A stretch of DNA of 64,000 nucleotides. It comes from Mesodorylaimus sp. YZB2_4. Taxonomy: Eukaryota; Nematoda; Enoplea; Dorylaimida; Dorylaimidae. The DNA is taken from contig JASANH010000938.1 in assembly GCA_030248295.1 (NCBI GenBank), positions 682,001-746,000 on the forward strand. Reading direction: 5' to 3'. The stretch's first letter is position 1. Each line of letters begins with the position of its first letter. The notes beneath the pieces were generated by a model, which saw only the letters and a program-made list of their open reading frames with translations, was not told where the DNA came from and searched no databases. A program made the translations under genes and the position numbers. Positions 12,477 through 24,300 of the stretch are shown in pieces.

Positions 12477-13556
12477 ATGGGCAACGATGAACTGGACGAG
12501 ACGCAAATACGCCACCACGTCCACATCACCGACGTGGAGAGCGACACTAAAAGCCCGAAATCGCCAGCAGTGGCCCAACTGGACGAAAACAGGAACAAGA
12601 AGCATTTCGGCCTGAACAGCGAGATCGCGAATAACAAGACGACCCGCTTCTCCTTCGATAAAGCCGACAACTCATCGCCATCGCCAGTCCCTTCACCTCG
12701 CCGTTCGCGTTTGACTCCCGGAGAGCACACGCCCAAGAGGCAACCGTGGCTGACGAGGAAAAGTGCGGATTGGGGAGCCAGTTCTGGTGGCAGGGGGAAC
12801 GGGGCAGCCGCGGCGGGCCATCGTCGCACTGAAGTCATGATCGTGTTGATGGGATCGAGTCGAGTGGGCAAGTCGGCCATCGTCAATCAGTTCCTGCATA
12901 ACATCTTCTGCCAGGAGTACACGGCCACAGTGGACGAATTGCATTGGATCGAGTACGACACGAACACGACACCCCAAGAGCAGAAGCAGGACACCGACCA
13001 CAACGCGTCGAGCAGTATACTCTTGCTGAAGATCATGGACACGTCGGGCAGCCACGAGTTCATCGGGATGAGAAAGCTGTACGAGCAACAAGGCGACGCC
13101 TTCATCTTGGTGGTCAGTACCGACGATGCGGCCTCCTTCGAAGAAGCCAAGGTGATCAGACAAGAGATAGAGGAGAGAAACACCAAACGCGCACCCGTCA
13201 TTTGCGTCCTGAATAAAATGGATTCGCAGAAAGGGCTCGACAACGAAGTCAAGTTGGATCAGGTGCGACAGTTCGCCCTTTCCACGCACTGCTTGTTCGT
13301 CGAAACGACGGCCACAGATCACGATTCGGTGGCCGAAATATTCAGACGCCTTCTGCAACAAAACAGCATCGTGCCATCAGCGGCCCAACTCAAATACAGA
13401 AGGAAGTCGGTTCCCATAACCAGCGTGGCCGAGTTTGGGGACAGTGTGACCATGAAGAAGGCCATCGGTACCGTGGGCAAGAAGTGCTTGAAGGCTATCA
13501 ATGAGAACAGTGGTGCGGCCGACGATGAGAAGCGTCCCGCTTGTGTCATATGTTGA
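12477..13556 (+). CDS. Ras-family small GTPase, RASD (Dexras1/Rhes)-like
   Basis: The single coding exon encodes 359 residues. I placed the start at the ATG in GAGCCATGGGC because a splice acceptor (GTCTTAG) lies 16 bases upstream; an in-frame ATG at 12423 would sit before that acceptor. Residues 1-120 form a polar, probably disordered extension. The G domain follows: P-loop GSSRVGKS at 126-133, G3 as DTSG where Ras has DTAG, G4 as NKMD and G5 near ETTA. The DTSG followed by H, and the extra N- and C-terminal sequence, are typical of RASD/Dexras proteins. The C terminus is CVIC, a CaaX box predicting prenylation and membrane attachment. It most likely acts as a GTP-binding signalling switch. 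Exact orthology to RASD1/2 or another Ras branch is unproven. Confidence 0.85.
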   Translation: MGNDELDETQIRHHVHITDVESDTKSPKSPAVAQLDENRNKKHFGLNSEIANNKTTRFSFDKADNSSPSPVPSPRRSRLTPGEHTPKRQPWLTRKSADWGASSGGRGNGAAAAGHRRTEVMIVLMGSSRVGKSAIVNQFLHNIFCQEYTATVDELHWIEYDTNTTPQEQKQDTDHNASSSILLLKIMDTSGSHEFIGMRKLYEQQGDAFILVVSTDDAASFEEAKVIRQEIEERNTKRAPVICVLNKMDSQKGLDNEVKLDQVRQFALSTHCLFVETTATDHDSVAEIFRRLLQQNSIVPSAAQLKYRRKSVPITSVAEFGDSVTMKKAIGTVGKKCLKAINENSGAADDEKRPACVIC

Positions 13557-16500
13557 CCGGTATATTCTTGGGCTTGCATATCCTATTGCGGGTGTCCTAT
13601 CCACGTTACTTCGCGGAGCTTCGTGTGCTGCATGCAGCAACATGTCCATAGCACTACAGTTCCTTGTTGTCAGTGTTGTACATATATATTTGACAGCTTG
13701 GGTTTGAGCTAAAGCCTTCCTTGAAGTGGGCACGCGGAATATGCGCGTCTGATACAGTACGGTATGGTATGAGCTAGTTGCCAGGATGTTGTAATCAAGC
13801 CCGTCTACCTTGTTCTGAGGATTGTGTCAAGACAGCAGTGTCTGCTCTGCGTCACGCACTCGTCATTAGCTCACACTTATTTCCCTGAAAATATACAGAT
13901 AATGGAAGGCTGGATGTACTCAGCTAACAGTCACCCCTACGTGCACTGTTTGCATACACGGCAGCCTCGTGCGTGAATGGCTCAACAGTGAAATGAATGC
14001 ACTTACGAGCAGCCATGATTCGCTGTTTAAGCTGAATGCATCTGTCCTATATTTTATCCTTTCTCTGCACCGCAACACGAGCTGCATCTACAGTAGCTTC
14101 CTGACTTGCCGCAAATCTATAACAGCACCTTCGACTCTCATCAGGCAAAATGAACCTTCCAAACACCCGCTCACTTTTACAAATTCCTAACATCGTATCA
14201 TAAAGCGCACCTGTTCCTTATTGACTTCTGCCAGGCTCTCGTAACATCGCCATTCATTTTCTCACACAAAAACTTGGACAACAGTATGGCTGGGAGGGCA
14301 CTAGCGAAAGAGCTCGCCCCTCCCAGCCGATGACGCGAGCTAATACGCAATGCGGGTGCTAGTTTTGTCGTGCGCACTGTACCCAGGCATTGACATTGCA
14401 TCATGCGCGCACCATAATGCTCAATCGGCAAACACGTGGTTTGTGTATTTGGTCATTACAGCGGCCTAGCAAGTGCATCGAGTCCTGCAAACTGACATGT
14501 ACAGAATGCTGAGCAAAGCACTGCATATCTAAACCTCATATTTGGCCTCTGATCTTATCTCCAGAATACTGGTAAACACGAGCAGCGCCCACTGACTTCT
14601 TCTAATGCTTTTATGTCTCGATCATCTTTGCTACACTTTCACATGTTGCTGAAACTGACAAAGTTGCGGCCACCCATCAGGTTGCTATTACGTTGAAAAA
14701 TGCTTGATAGCGTTTCGTCGCATTCCACTGTTTTTCTTTCGACTGGCGTACCGCACGGCACTTCGTGTCCCATTCGCCAGTCGTTTTTTGAAGCCTCGCC
14801 TGTGGGAGATATATTCGGCCGACTGAGGGCACCATTGGTTCAGGCTATGTTTCGGATTGCGCAAAGTCCTCGCAAAGAATAAGAGATACATTTGCAAAGT
14901 TTGTTGTTGTGAAAGGACTGCGCTTCGCACATGACAGAGTCACTTTCACGGCCCTTTTTTCTGAGGTAACGATGCCTAAAGCTGTCATTTTCGTTTTCGC
15001 GCTTCGATGGTTCATCGGTTGCAGAGTAATCTTAGGCCGGGCGTGTGGCATAGGCACTGCGTTAGCGAGTACAGTGGGGACTTCATAAATCAAAGTGGAA
15101 AAAGCCAACCGGGCTGGCCAATATAATGCCCGTCGGGTAACAGGCGCAGACTGGCTTCGACTGGCACGAAATCAGTTACTCGATTTACGCAACTATGTTA
15201 TCGTGGTTAGGCTGAGGAACCTGTTTGTTTTACGAGTTTTCTACGCGCTAGACGAAAGTGAGACAACTTTTCAAACGCGGTTCCGAAGGTCGGCCCTCGT
15301 GCGCAACTTGTCTCCTAATCGAGCAGTGATCCCTGGCTGGCAAGTGTCAATTCTCATCTGATAGGCCGGACCGTAATCTCATTAGCGCCACGGTTTGACG
15401 TGTGCACGCGATTAGGTCAGTTTGGTTGGGTACTTGTCAACATGACTTGTCACTTGGAACTGGCCTGATGGCGAGGGCTTATCGCGTATTAGCTTGGATT
15501 GCCCGATGGTCCTAGTTTACGCTCGCGTTTCAGGTCAACATAAAGATCGAGTTGCAAGTGTTCCAATTTGGGAGTAGCGAAGAGAAAAGTTGGGCTGAGT
15601 TCAAAATACGCGTTGGGGTTGTTGATCGGGTGGACGAGATTGGCAGGTAAGGCTATGCGTGTGGTGAATTGGCACGGCCTACTCTGCCGAGGACTGGCCA
15701 CAATAAAATGTTTCTTCCAACTATTCCATCATCACGTTGGTCGAGGCGGGCGCGATTGTGTTCTGACCATGTACGGATGTTTGCACAGTGAATAGAAACT
15801 GGCCTCGTTGTTTCTCGAACACGCACCAGTTCTAAATTCGGTTGTCACTCGATGCACCATCAACACGGACACGACCAGCAGGCACGAATAAGCATGCGCT
15901 GCCAAATCGGGTTCACTGCTTTAAACATTTTTTGTCATTACTCCGTTCTGACAGGAGCGACAAGGCGTAGTACTCGAATGAGGGATGGAGCATTCCATCA
16001 CCGGCGGGGGTTTTGTGTTGAGGCGTGGATGCATGCCGCGTTAATTGTGGTTATGTTTATAGTTAATTATTGAGGGGTGATTAGCTAATTTGGGCCGCGG
16101 CGCAAGATGGATTGAGCGAAAAGGGCTTGTTTGGCTGGCAGCACCTGCTGTTCGACTGACGCCATTGTTGAGAAAGGGGAAACAAATTTAATAACCATTT
16201 CCATTATAGCCCTATTGGCAGTTTGTATGTACAAGCGTGCATTGTCGTCACAAGCTTTTATAGTGCGCGGCTTCTATGGCCTGGGTGCCGCGCATGCGTC
16301 ACTCGGGCTTACGTAAATGGCGCCTTCTGCTAATGAGAACAGAGCGTACATGCATCGATCCTATAAAGGCTCCCGGCGCGTTCTGAAGAGCCAGTAGGTG
16401 CGGGGGCGAGAGGACCTTCCAGAACGTTCTTGAAGCACTTTTACAGTAGTAGCAACGGACTTGGCATTGGTTCCTTGACCAGGCCCCCGAGCCGGACGAG

Positions 16501-17867
16501 AATAGGTCTCCTCTCGCCTCCCATTCATTAGCTGAGCTGACGCGAGCTTATTCTCCAGCAAATCCAAGAGATGCCTGATAAGGATTTCAAAAGGGTCGAT
16601 CACACGCCTTGGGACAAGGTAAGCCCGTCAACTGCGCCTGCTGTGTCTAAACACGTGCGTCAGATGCTTATCACTCCGTCCAGTCACCATGATTGGACAC
16701 CCCGAATAGGCAATTCGGGAAAATGTTTGAACTATTTTCGCCTTCGTCGGCTGGGGGCTGAGGAGTGTTGATCCCCGGGTGCATTACCGCAGGCCTTGGT
16801 GATGGTCTCCAAGAGAGTTATTGTCGCGCGGAGACAGGTCGCACTTTATCATAGGCCCCTTGGACGAGGCGCTCGAATCGAGTTAGGACTTTCTCGATTT
16901 GAACAAAACGAAACCGGTTGTTGTGTTGGGTTTGGCGTATTGAGAGAATTGATGGGGGCCGTAGGGCCAGCCAAGTGCGTTGAATGGGAATGCATTTGCA
17001 AAATCCAGTTTGAACCTGAGTCAACAGAATGAGGGGGGCACCGAGGGCATTTCTTCCCGATCTCTCTTGTTCGAACCTATCCTTTCTCCCAAATGGTCCA
17101 TCCTCGCTTCACGCCGTGCTGTTTGTTTGGTAGGACGTGATGCCAACTCTTTCCACTCCCACCCCCACCATTTTCGGTGTTGGCGTACGGGCTTGTATGG
17201 TGCTGGCATGATGTCATAGAGCGTCAGGGCCCCGAGGCCATTCACGTTTCACTTTCTTCTAGAAGCACTGTACCAGCCAAAATGTTATAACCACCCACTC
17301 GGTCGAGTTTTGCACAAGTTGAAAACGCGTGATTCTTTTCTAATCGCGTCCCTACTCGCGTAAACATTTCCAGCCCGAGCCGACAGCTGAGAAGAGTGCG
17401 TACACTGTTCGTCTTTGGGGGCTGACGACTGGTTGGAGACGATAGATAACGCTCTCGTCGCTCTCCTGGGCGTAGCTGTTAGTAAGGTATGCTCGGCTGC
17501 CCCGGGCGGTCCACATATTTAGGTCTTGTGTTGCGCGCTCGTGTTTCTCATTGTCCCTTTGTCGCTCGCCGCTCGCACCCTTCCTATCCATCACCCATCC
17601 GTCCACTCTGCGCGGACTGGACGTTGGTCGAGGCAGGGGAACAACCCAAGTTGGGTGGAGTCGTCGTCGCAGCTGCTACCAGGGTCGTGACGTATCGTCT
17701 GATCTCTGTTTTCGTCTCCCCATCGTCGTCCTCCGATCGCGCTATCGTCGCCCTTCTCTGCCACACTCCGCGATTATGGCTAGCACAGCTTCGTGTCGAT
17801 GACCCACTCCTACGCTCATTCGCGTTCGCCATCTCACGTCAATTTTTTCTCCTTTTTTCAGGCAAAA
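13557..17867. other. intergenic: 3' region of the GTPase gene and upstream region of TENT5
   Basis: I see no coding gene here. Open frames are short and lack domains. The last 20 bases before the TENT5 start include a pyrimidine tract and CAG at 17862, which look like a splice acceptor. TENT5 therefore probably has an upstream untranslated exon in this interval. Confidence 0.5.
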
Positions 17868-20203
17868 ATGAAAGAAAATATGGAATTGAAAGAAACGCAA
17901 GCTTTACTCACCTACGAACAGGTAAGCTGCCTTTTCTTTTCCTGTCTACGTGTGCCCGACTGGAAACGAGAATGCACGGGAGAGCATACAGCACATAGCG
18001 GGGGTGGGTGGGAGTCCTGTGCACACATGAATGAAAGCAATGATCGAATCGTCAATGTTCATTTGTTGCCAGGTTTACTTTTCACTGTTTTTTGTCCCAG
18101 TCGCCCGAAAGCGTGCGCTGTAAAGTGCAATCGAGAGTCTTCTCGACGGTTCAAATGCAATTCAAAATCGAATTTGGGGCAAAGGTTTTGGTTAAAATAT
18201 TTACGATGAACGAGATGCCGAGAGGCGAAGAACAGTCTAGAATTTGGGAGGGGCCTTGCATCAGCGCGTCTCGGCCGACTAATTCAGATCGACAACCGGA
18301 GGTTTGTGGGCAGAAAATGAAAGTGGTCGAATTCGGAATTCAGTTTTTGAGTGGCTAATTTTACAGTTGGCTAGTTGTGCGTGTTGGCAAGATCGATCAC
18401 GCATCTGTGACGTAGTAACGGGGAAAGTAATGACTGAGAGAAGCCGCTTGTTTCGAAGACCATATTTCAAAACCCATCTAAATTTAGGTCTTAGGGCCTC
18501 TAAATCGGTCTGGCCGAACGGTAATAATATTTAGAAGATATTGTAGTTTAGGAATGAGGACATTTTTGTGCCAGATGTAGTCGGCCGCGTCACGTTTTGG
18601 CACTGAAAGAGTAAGGCGTGATTGATTGCGAACATTTTCACTGTTTTCGCAAGTCCGTCAAATCTTTGCTATTCGTTCGATGAAGCCTTTGAAACGGGGC
18701 ATTCATTCTTGGCAAACAGGCGAATGAGGATTGATATAAATAAAAATTAAAAGTAGTTCTTTTCAGGTGGAACGTTTATTGTACGTTGTGAACGAGGACA
18801 TCGACGTTCACGGTCGAGGCAATTTCCCGACTTTGCACTTGTCACTGAGCGCTTTGATCAAACGGATTCGGTACGGCTTGCAAGAACGTGGATTGAAAGT
18901 GAAAGAAGTGAAGATGAACGGCGGTGCGGCCAGTTATATTTTGGCCTCTCGCGAACTGCCCTACACCGATATCGATTTGATCTTCGGCGGTGTGGATTTG
19001 TCGCAAGCCAAGAACTTCGATTTGGTCAAAGACGTCGTGCTCGAGGCCTTGATCCACTTCATGCCGCCGAGTACGAACAAGTCGAGGATCACTCTGTCGG
19101 CCATGCGCGACGCCTACATCAAGAAGATGGTCAAGGTGTGCGATCGAGATTTGTGGTCTCTTTTGTCATTGAATAATGATCACGGCCGATTCATCGAATT
19201 GAAATTCGTGGATCGTATGCGTCGTCAATTCCAATTCAGCGTCGACTCGTTCCAAATTCAGCTGGACTCTTTGGTAGCTTTCGACGAGCACGTACGACGT
19301 CGTTCGGTCGACCAAGCCGAGCTCTGTTCTGATCAAGTGGTCAGTGTCGAAGAAGTTCAAGAAGACAAAGGACGGCGTCAGAAACGCCGACGTCAACGTA
19401 TTCGTCTATCGCCCAATTTCTATCCGTCCGTGGTGGCCGAATCGGTATATGGCAATTTCCAGTCGGCCCTGTCTCATCTCAACAAGATGTTGATCGACAC
19501 GACCGAACCGGAGTTGATCAGGGGCGGCGGCTTGCTCAAGTATTGCCAATTGTTATCTCGCGGCTATCGACCGGTCGACGCTACTCAATGCCGCACCTGG
19601 GAACGATACATGTGTTCGAGATTCTTTATCGATTTTCCCAACGTGATCGAGCAGCAACGCAAATTGCAAACTTACATGGACAATCATTTTCGGGGCGACT
19701 GCCAGGCCAAATACGATTACCTGCTGCTTCTGTACCGGGTGGTCGACGAGAGCACGGTCTGCCTGATGAACCACGAGCGCCGGCTGACACTATCCATGAT
19801 CGACCAACTGGCCTACGATGTCACCATCGAGATCTATTATCAAGAACAGCAGCGTCAAGCGGCAGCAGTGCACGCATCGTTCAGTCAGTCGTCGTCGCCC
19901 GACAGCCTGTCGACGTGCTCGTGCGTGGGCAGCCGCCAGTGCAGTCGGTGTCCAACGCCGTCCCAACAAGCCGTCACTCGCAGACGGGCCTCCGAGTCGG
20001 CACCAGCCAAACGAGCCACCCCCATGCGTCTCATGTCAACTCCCTGTTCCAAATCCGAATCAGCAGTGGCCTCGGAGACCAAGTCGGAGGGTGAGTTGAC
20101 GGCCGCGACACAGGTCTGTTGCGAGCAGTGTCAGAATCACCAACCCAAACAGACTTTACTCTACATGCCGCCGGATGGCTCGTATTGGATAACCGTAGCA
20201 TAG
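17868..20203 (+). CDS. TENT5: terminal nucleotidyltransferase 5 (FAM46-type non-canonical poly(A) polymerase)
   Basis: Two coding exons, 17868-17921 and 18767-20203, join in phase 0 to give 496 residues. The fold markers of FAM46 are all present: VHGRGNFPTL near residue 32, the nucleotidyltransferase NGGAAS at 69-74, and the catalytic acid pair in YTDIDLIF (D86 and D88). Also present are LVKVCDRDLWSLLSL, ELKFVDRMRRQFQFSVDSFQI, IRGGGLLKYCQLL, ERYMCSRFFIDFPN and STVCLMNHERR. The family adds poly(A) tails to selected, often secretory-protein, mRNAs. The core ends near residue 375. A Ser/Thr/Cys-rich tail of about 120 residues follows, with CSCVGSRQCSRCP and CCEQCQNH clusters that vertebrate members as I know them lack. 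The acceptor just upstream of the start implies a 5' untranslated exon. Confidence 0.95.
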
Positions 20204-21317
20204 GTTGCAAATAAGTACAAGATTCCATGCGGGAATTCATATTTTTCCTCATGAAATTGTGCCTCGTGTGAGAAAAAGGCAAAAGTTGAAAAAAAGGTAG
20301 TATTTTTTGAAATTTACTAATATTCTTTTTTGCCATTTATGCATTAGCCAATATTATCTTTGATCTTTTTTCTGATTGCTTTTCCTCATTGTATACGTAA
20401 GGTGTATTTGTGCGAGTAATCTTAGGACTAAGGCGCCGTATGTGCATTGATATGCGCGCTGGTTATGTCGGCCTAAGCGGGTACAAATGCTGCTCTTGCG
20501 TGAATATGGTTCCTGTACTACGTGTGGGCCTGGCTCGATGGTATGTACAGTGTGCGCACCGATCACTCGACCAATCGTCTCCATGATCGGCGCCTTCGAG
20601 AGGTCACATTTATTCGCACTTATATTTTTGTATGTACGGAAAAATAATATTTTTGCGTGAATATGCATTCGATACTGCAGATTTAAGGGCGTATGCTATT
20701 TGTGCGTCGGTTCATTTTGGTAGCTGAGCTAAGCGGGAGCAATGCAAATGTGTGCGGGTTTCTCATGTACCTACATGCACGGCCCTGTCAACTGGAGAAT
20801 AAATTATGGACTCTGCATCGGCCTCGTTCTTGTCAGATACACATCCAAGGTCGCAGCCCGGACCGCCTCGGGCCAGGTCGACTGGACGGCGGTGATCAGC
20901 TGACGTGAGCCGTGCAGCCCTAATAAGGTTATGACAGGGCGGGCAGCGCGGGTCGACACCCGGATTGAACTGGATCATAACATCAAAACACGCCCTTTTC
21001 AGTGGGCAGACCAGTTTAGTGCGTGATCACGCGACGCCCACGTGAAAACGAAGCCACTAGAAGTGGTGTGTCTGGAGCTTGGTACACAATGCGCTATGAT
21101 CTTGCTGCCAAGAGCACTCGCTCGGCATACCAGACTCGAGTTCATCCGGGATTTCCTGTGCTAACAAATACTGACGCGGGCAGACAAGCCCGTCACCAGT
21201 GCCCACGCATCTACAGCACATCGGCGAGTGTCGGCCCGTTATCACTGTCTAATCCGTGTAAGCATGAGAGAGCACTGAGCACGTACAGTATCACAAGGCG
21301 CATACAAAATGGATATT
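20204..21317. other. short intergenic region between convergent TENT5 and BCKDHB
   Basis: Holds the two 3' untranslated regions. An AATAAA is visible near 20799 on the plus strand, 600 bases after the TENT5 stop, and may be its polyadenylation signal. No gene is visible. Confidence 0.5.
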
Positions 21318-24300
21318 TTAATACTTCATCATCTTCTTGATGGCCGCTAAACAACGCCATTTGTCAGGCAAGTAGAACGGCTCGAAGATATGCGGGAAAG
21401 GTGTGTCCCAGCCGCACACCCTCGTTATTGGACATTCGAGATGCAGAAAACAGGCTTCCTAAAATGGAATACATCAAAATGACATTTGCGCTCGGAAAAA
21501 CAAGATCGCGTCATACCTGAACAGTAGACGTTATCTCCGCGGCGAATCCCATCGTTAATGGGGCTTCATGCGCCACTAGTAGACGCCCTGTCTTCTTCAC
21601 TGACTGAAAAAGAAGAAAAGACTAAAGAGGTGAGAACGAAAAAAAGCAGACAAAACATTGGTCTCTACAGATATTCCCAAAAGACCTGGTCATGCTCATG
21701 TTTTAGTACAGGGTTCATACAAGGAGCCGAAAATGATTTTCCCTGATTTTTCCAGGTTTTGCAGACCAGAATTTGATTTTCTCTGATTCTCTTCGCGCTG
21801 TTCCAGCAACACTAAATCAAGTTCAACTGATTTATCGACTTTCAGCATGATCAAAGGTATACAGAAAGGGCCACTTCTAAGTTTTCCCTGATTTTGGCTC
21901 AAAAATTTCCATCTTCCCAGGGTTTTCCACGCACTTCTCGGATTCCCCGACGTTTCCAGGTTATCCCGTTTCCCAGCCTTGTATGAACCCTGTAATACAT
22001 GACCAAGCGAAGGTATGCCCAAACACACACGAAATTCCCCTAGGCAAGGATCCCACTCAACTCCAGTCAATTCTGCCGCCCACCTCTCGTCAGGGCCCCA
22101 CTCATTACTACCTTTGGCATAATGAAAGGGGAGGGACGATCTCCAGCAGTCAAACTGCCACCTTGTATCCCTCCCTGCACCCACGAGCATCTGTTAAACT
22201 TCCCATGGCCGCCCATGGCCGGTGATGGCACGCACTTCAAATGACCCCATCAAACCAAGTCCCTTGAAACAGTCGCACGCACTTGGAATGAACCCCATCA
22301 AACAATCTCACCTTTATCACAGTTTCGGCATCCCAGGGCAGAATCGTTCGTATATCAATCAATTCGTACGAGAAGCCCGGTAATTCATTTTTCGCCAATT
22401 CTGCTGCCTCCCTTAACACGTGCAACTGCGTACCCCATGCGACCAGCGTTGCATCCTTGCCTTAAAAAACGTTACTTAGTCATACCGCCGTTCAGAGTCA
22501 TATCAAAGTGGCCACCCACGTGTCTCCTTTCCCCATTATACATCTTACGGAAATACCAAACACACACAAGAAGCACCTTATTAGGACTAATTATAGGACC
22601 TGATTTACAAGAAAACCTCACCAAGTGTTTTTCGCATTTGACATTAAACAAACGCTACAATCAGAAAACCCAAACCACAGAACGCACTCTGGAACGTGTT
22701 AGGGGCCAGGTCCGACCGATAAGGCAATTATCGGTGTCGGCCGATAACCGATAACGCAATTATCGGCCGATAAAACCGATAATTTTTGAAAACTTAAAAA
22801 ATTCAAGTTTTATGGCGGGAAATTTGAATTTCGGTCAGATCCCCATCCTTAAAAACATGCAATTTTTTGATTTCGCATGCTAGGCTTCCTTTGAAGACCA
22901 ATTTGAATCAATCTGGTAGCCCGAAATCTCGGGACCGAAGACTATGTAAATTGCAATATTCCAACTAAAACCCCCTCTTCGCAGATTCATACACTTGAGC
23001 CAACGCATGACACCTCTGGGACCAGCCGTGTGACACTGTCAGGAAGTGGGCATAAATATTAAAACCCAGCTGGCAGGACAGGGTCTGGATGCTTGAGTGA
23101 AAGGAAGTTACTTATGAAACAGCAGAGTTCCCTTTATTTAAATTGGAATATAAACTGGATTTTACAGGCGGATGTGCCCATGCACACCCTGGAAACTTGA
23201 ATGAGACCCAGAACCGTCTAAAACTCGTTTTGTTAGACTCTAGGTATGGGTTAATGAATGAAATATGCAAAGCAGATCCTTTCACAACTTTTTGAGGGCT
23301 CTAGTGTTCGACTGGGGCCCTGACCCTAATCCCCAACCCTCAAACACTTTTCCACGTCCAGATAAATGAAAATACCCACGAATTATAGTATCAGCATTAT
23401 GTGCAATGTTGTGAGATGACTGAGATGTCAATACTCATAAAAAATAGTAAGGCAAACTTCATGAAGTTTTTAGAACATGTCAAGAAAAGAAGTGAACAGA
23501 TAGACGGGCCGGGGTCGTGGCCTAGCGGGTTAAGGCGTCTGCCTCTCACGCTGGGTGCGCACTTACAGGGGAGGGTTCGACTCCCGCCTCGGTACAAAGT
23601 GATTGTCAATTATGTGTTCCTTAGCCCTCGAGTGCGCCTTATGGTGCTTGGCTATGGATAAAGTATGACATGACATGACATGACGGACCTAAACAGCCAG
23701 AAAGCTTTTTTCTATCCCAGCCCCGGCAGGGTTGTCTCGAACCCCAGAAGACCCTGGAGGCCATCACCATTCCTGTCCCTGACTCCGAATGGGGAAAGAC
23801 TAACCTCATCCCCACAATCTCACCCAAGGGTCAATGCTACAACTACAGTGATAATTAGTAGTCATAGCCCCTTTTTTGAGACAGACTAACCTGTAATTTA
23901 TTGTGCCGCGGGGGCCTGAGAAGGACTCTTGTTTCTGAGTGTACAGTATAATAACAATACGACACGAGGCAAAGAGGTCGCCTTCATTGAGGAGCATGCA
24001 AGTACCAAGACAGGGCTAGCCCTACCTCCTTCCCATAACCTTAGCCTATGCAACACACAGACAGCCAACTGCTTTTAGTGTAAACTGCTTTGGTGCCATA
24101 GCGGGCATCGCAGTAAGAAAAACCATGATCATGATGATCGTGACTTGTCGTGATTTAGCTCCAGACTATTCCAGACCTCTTTGATCGAGAATCCGTAGCT
24201 CCCTGCTCCTCGTCATAATCTCTATCACCACGCCGTATGTTCGCCCTAAACTCTTATTGATAGGGAAATCTACATTATGGGCATTATCGGCAGCACAAAT

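Noticed and set aside
12693..13361. 222-codon minus-strand open frame
   Set aside because: Antisense shadow of the Ras-like GTPase, whose G motifs are clear on the plus strand.
23508..23600. A functional tRNA-Leu or tRNA-Ser gene
   Set aside because: D and T arms are good, but the acceptor stem and anticodon arm do not form properly and it sits inside a repeat with relatives nearby.
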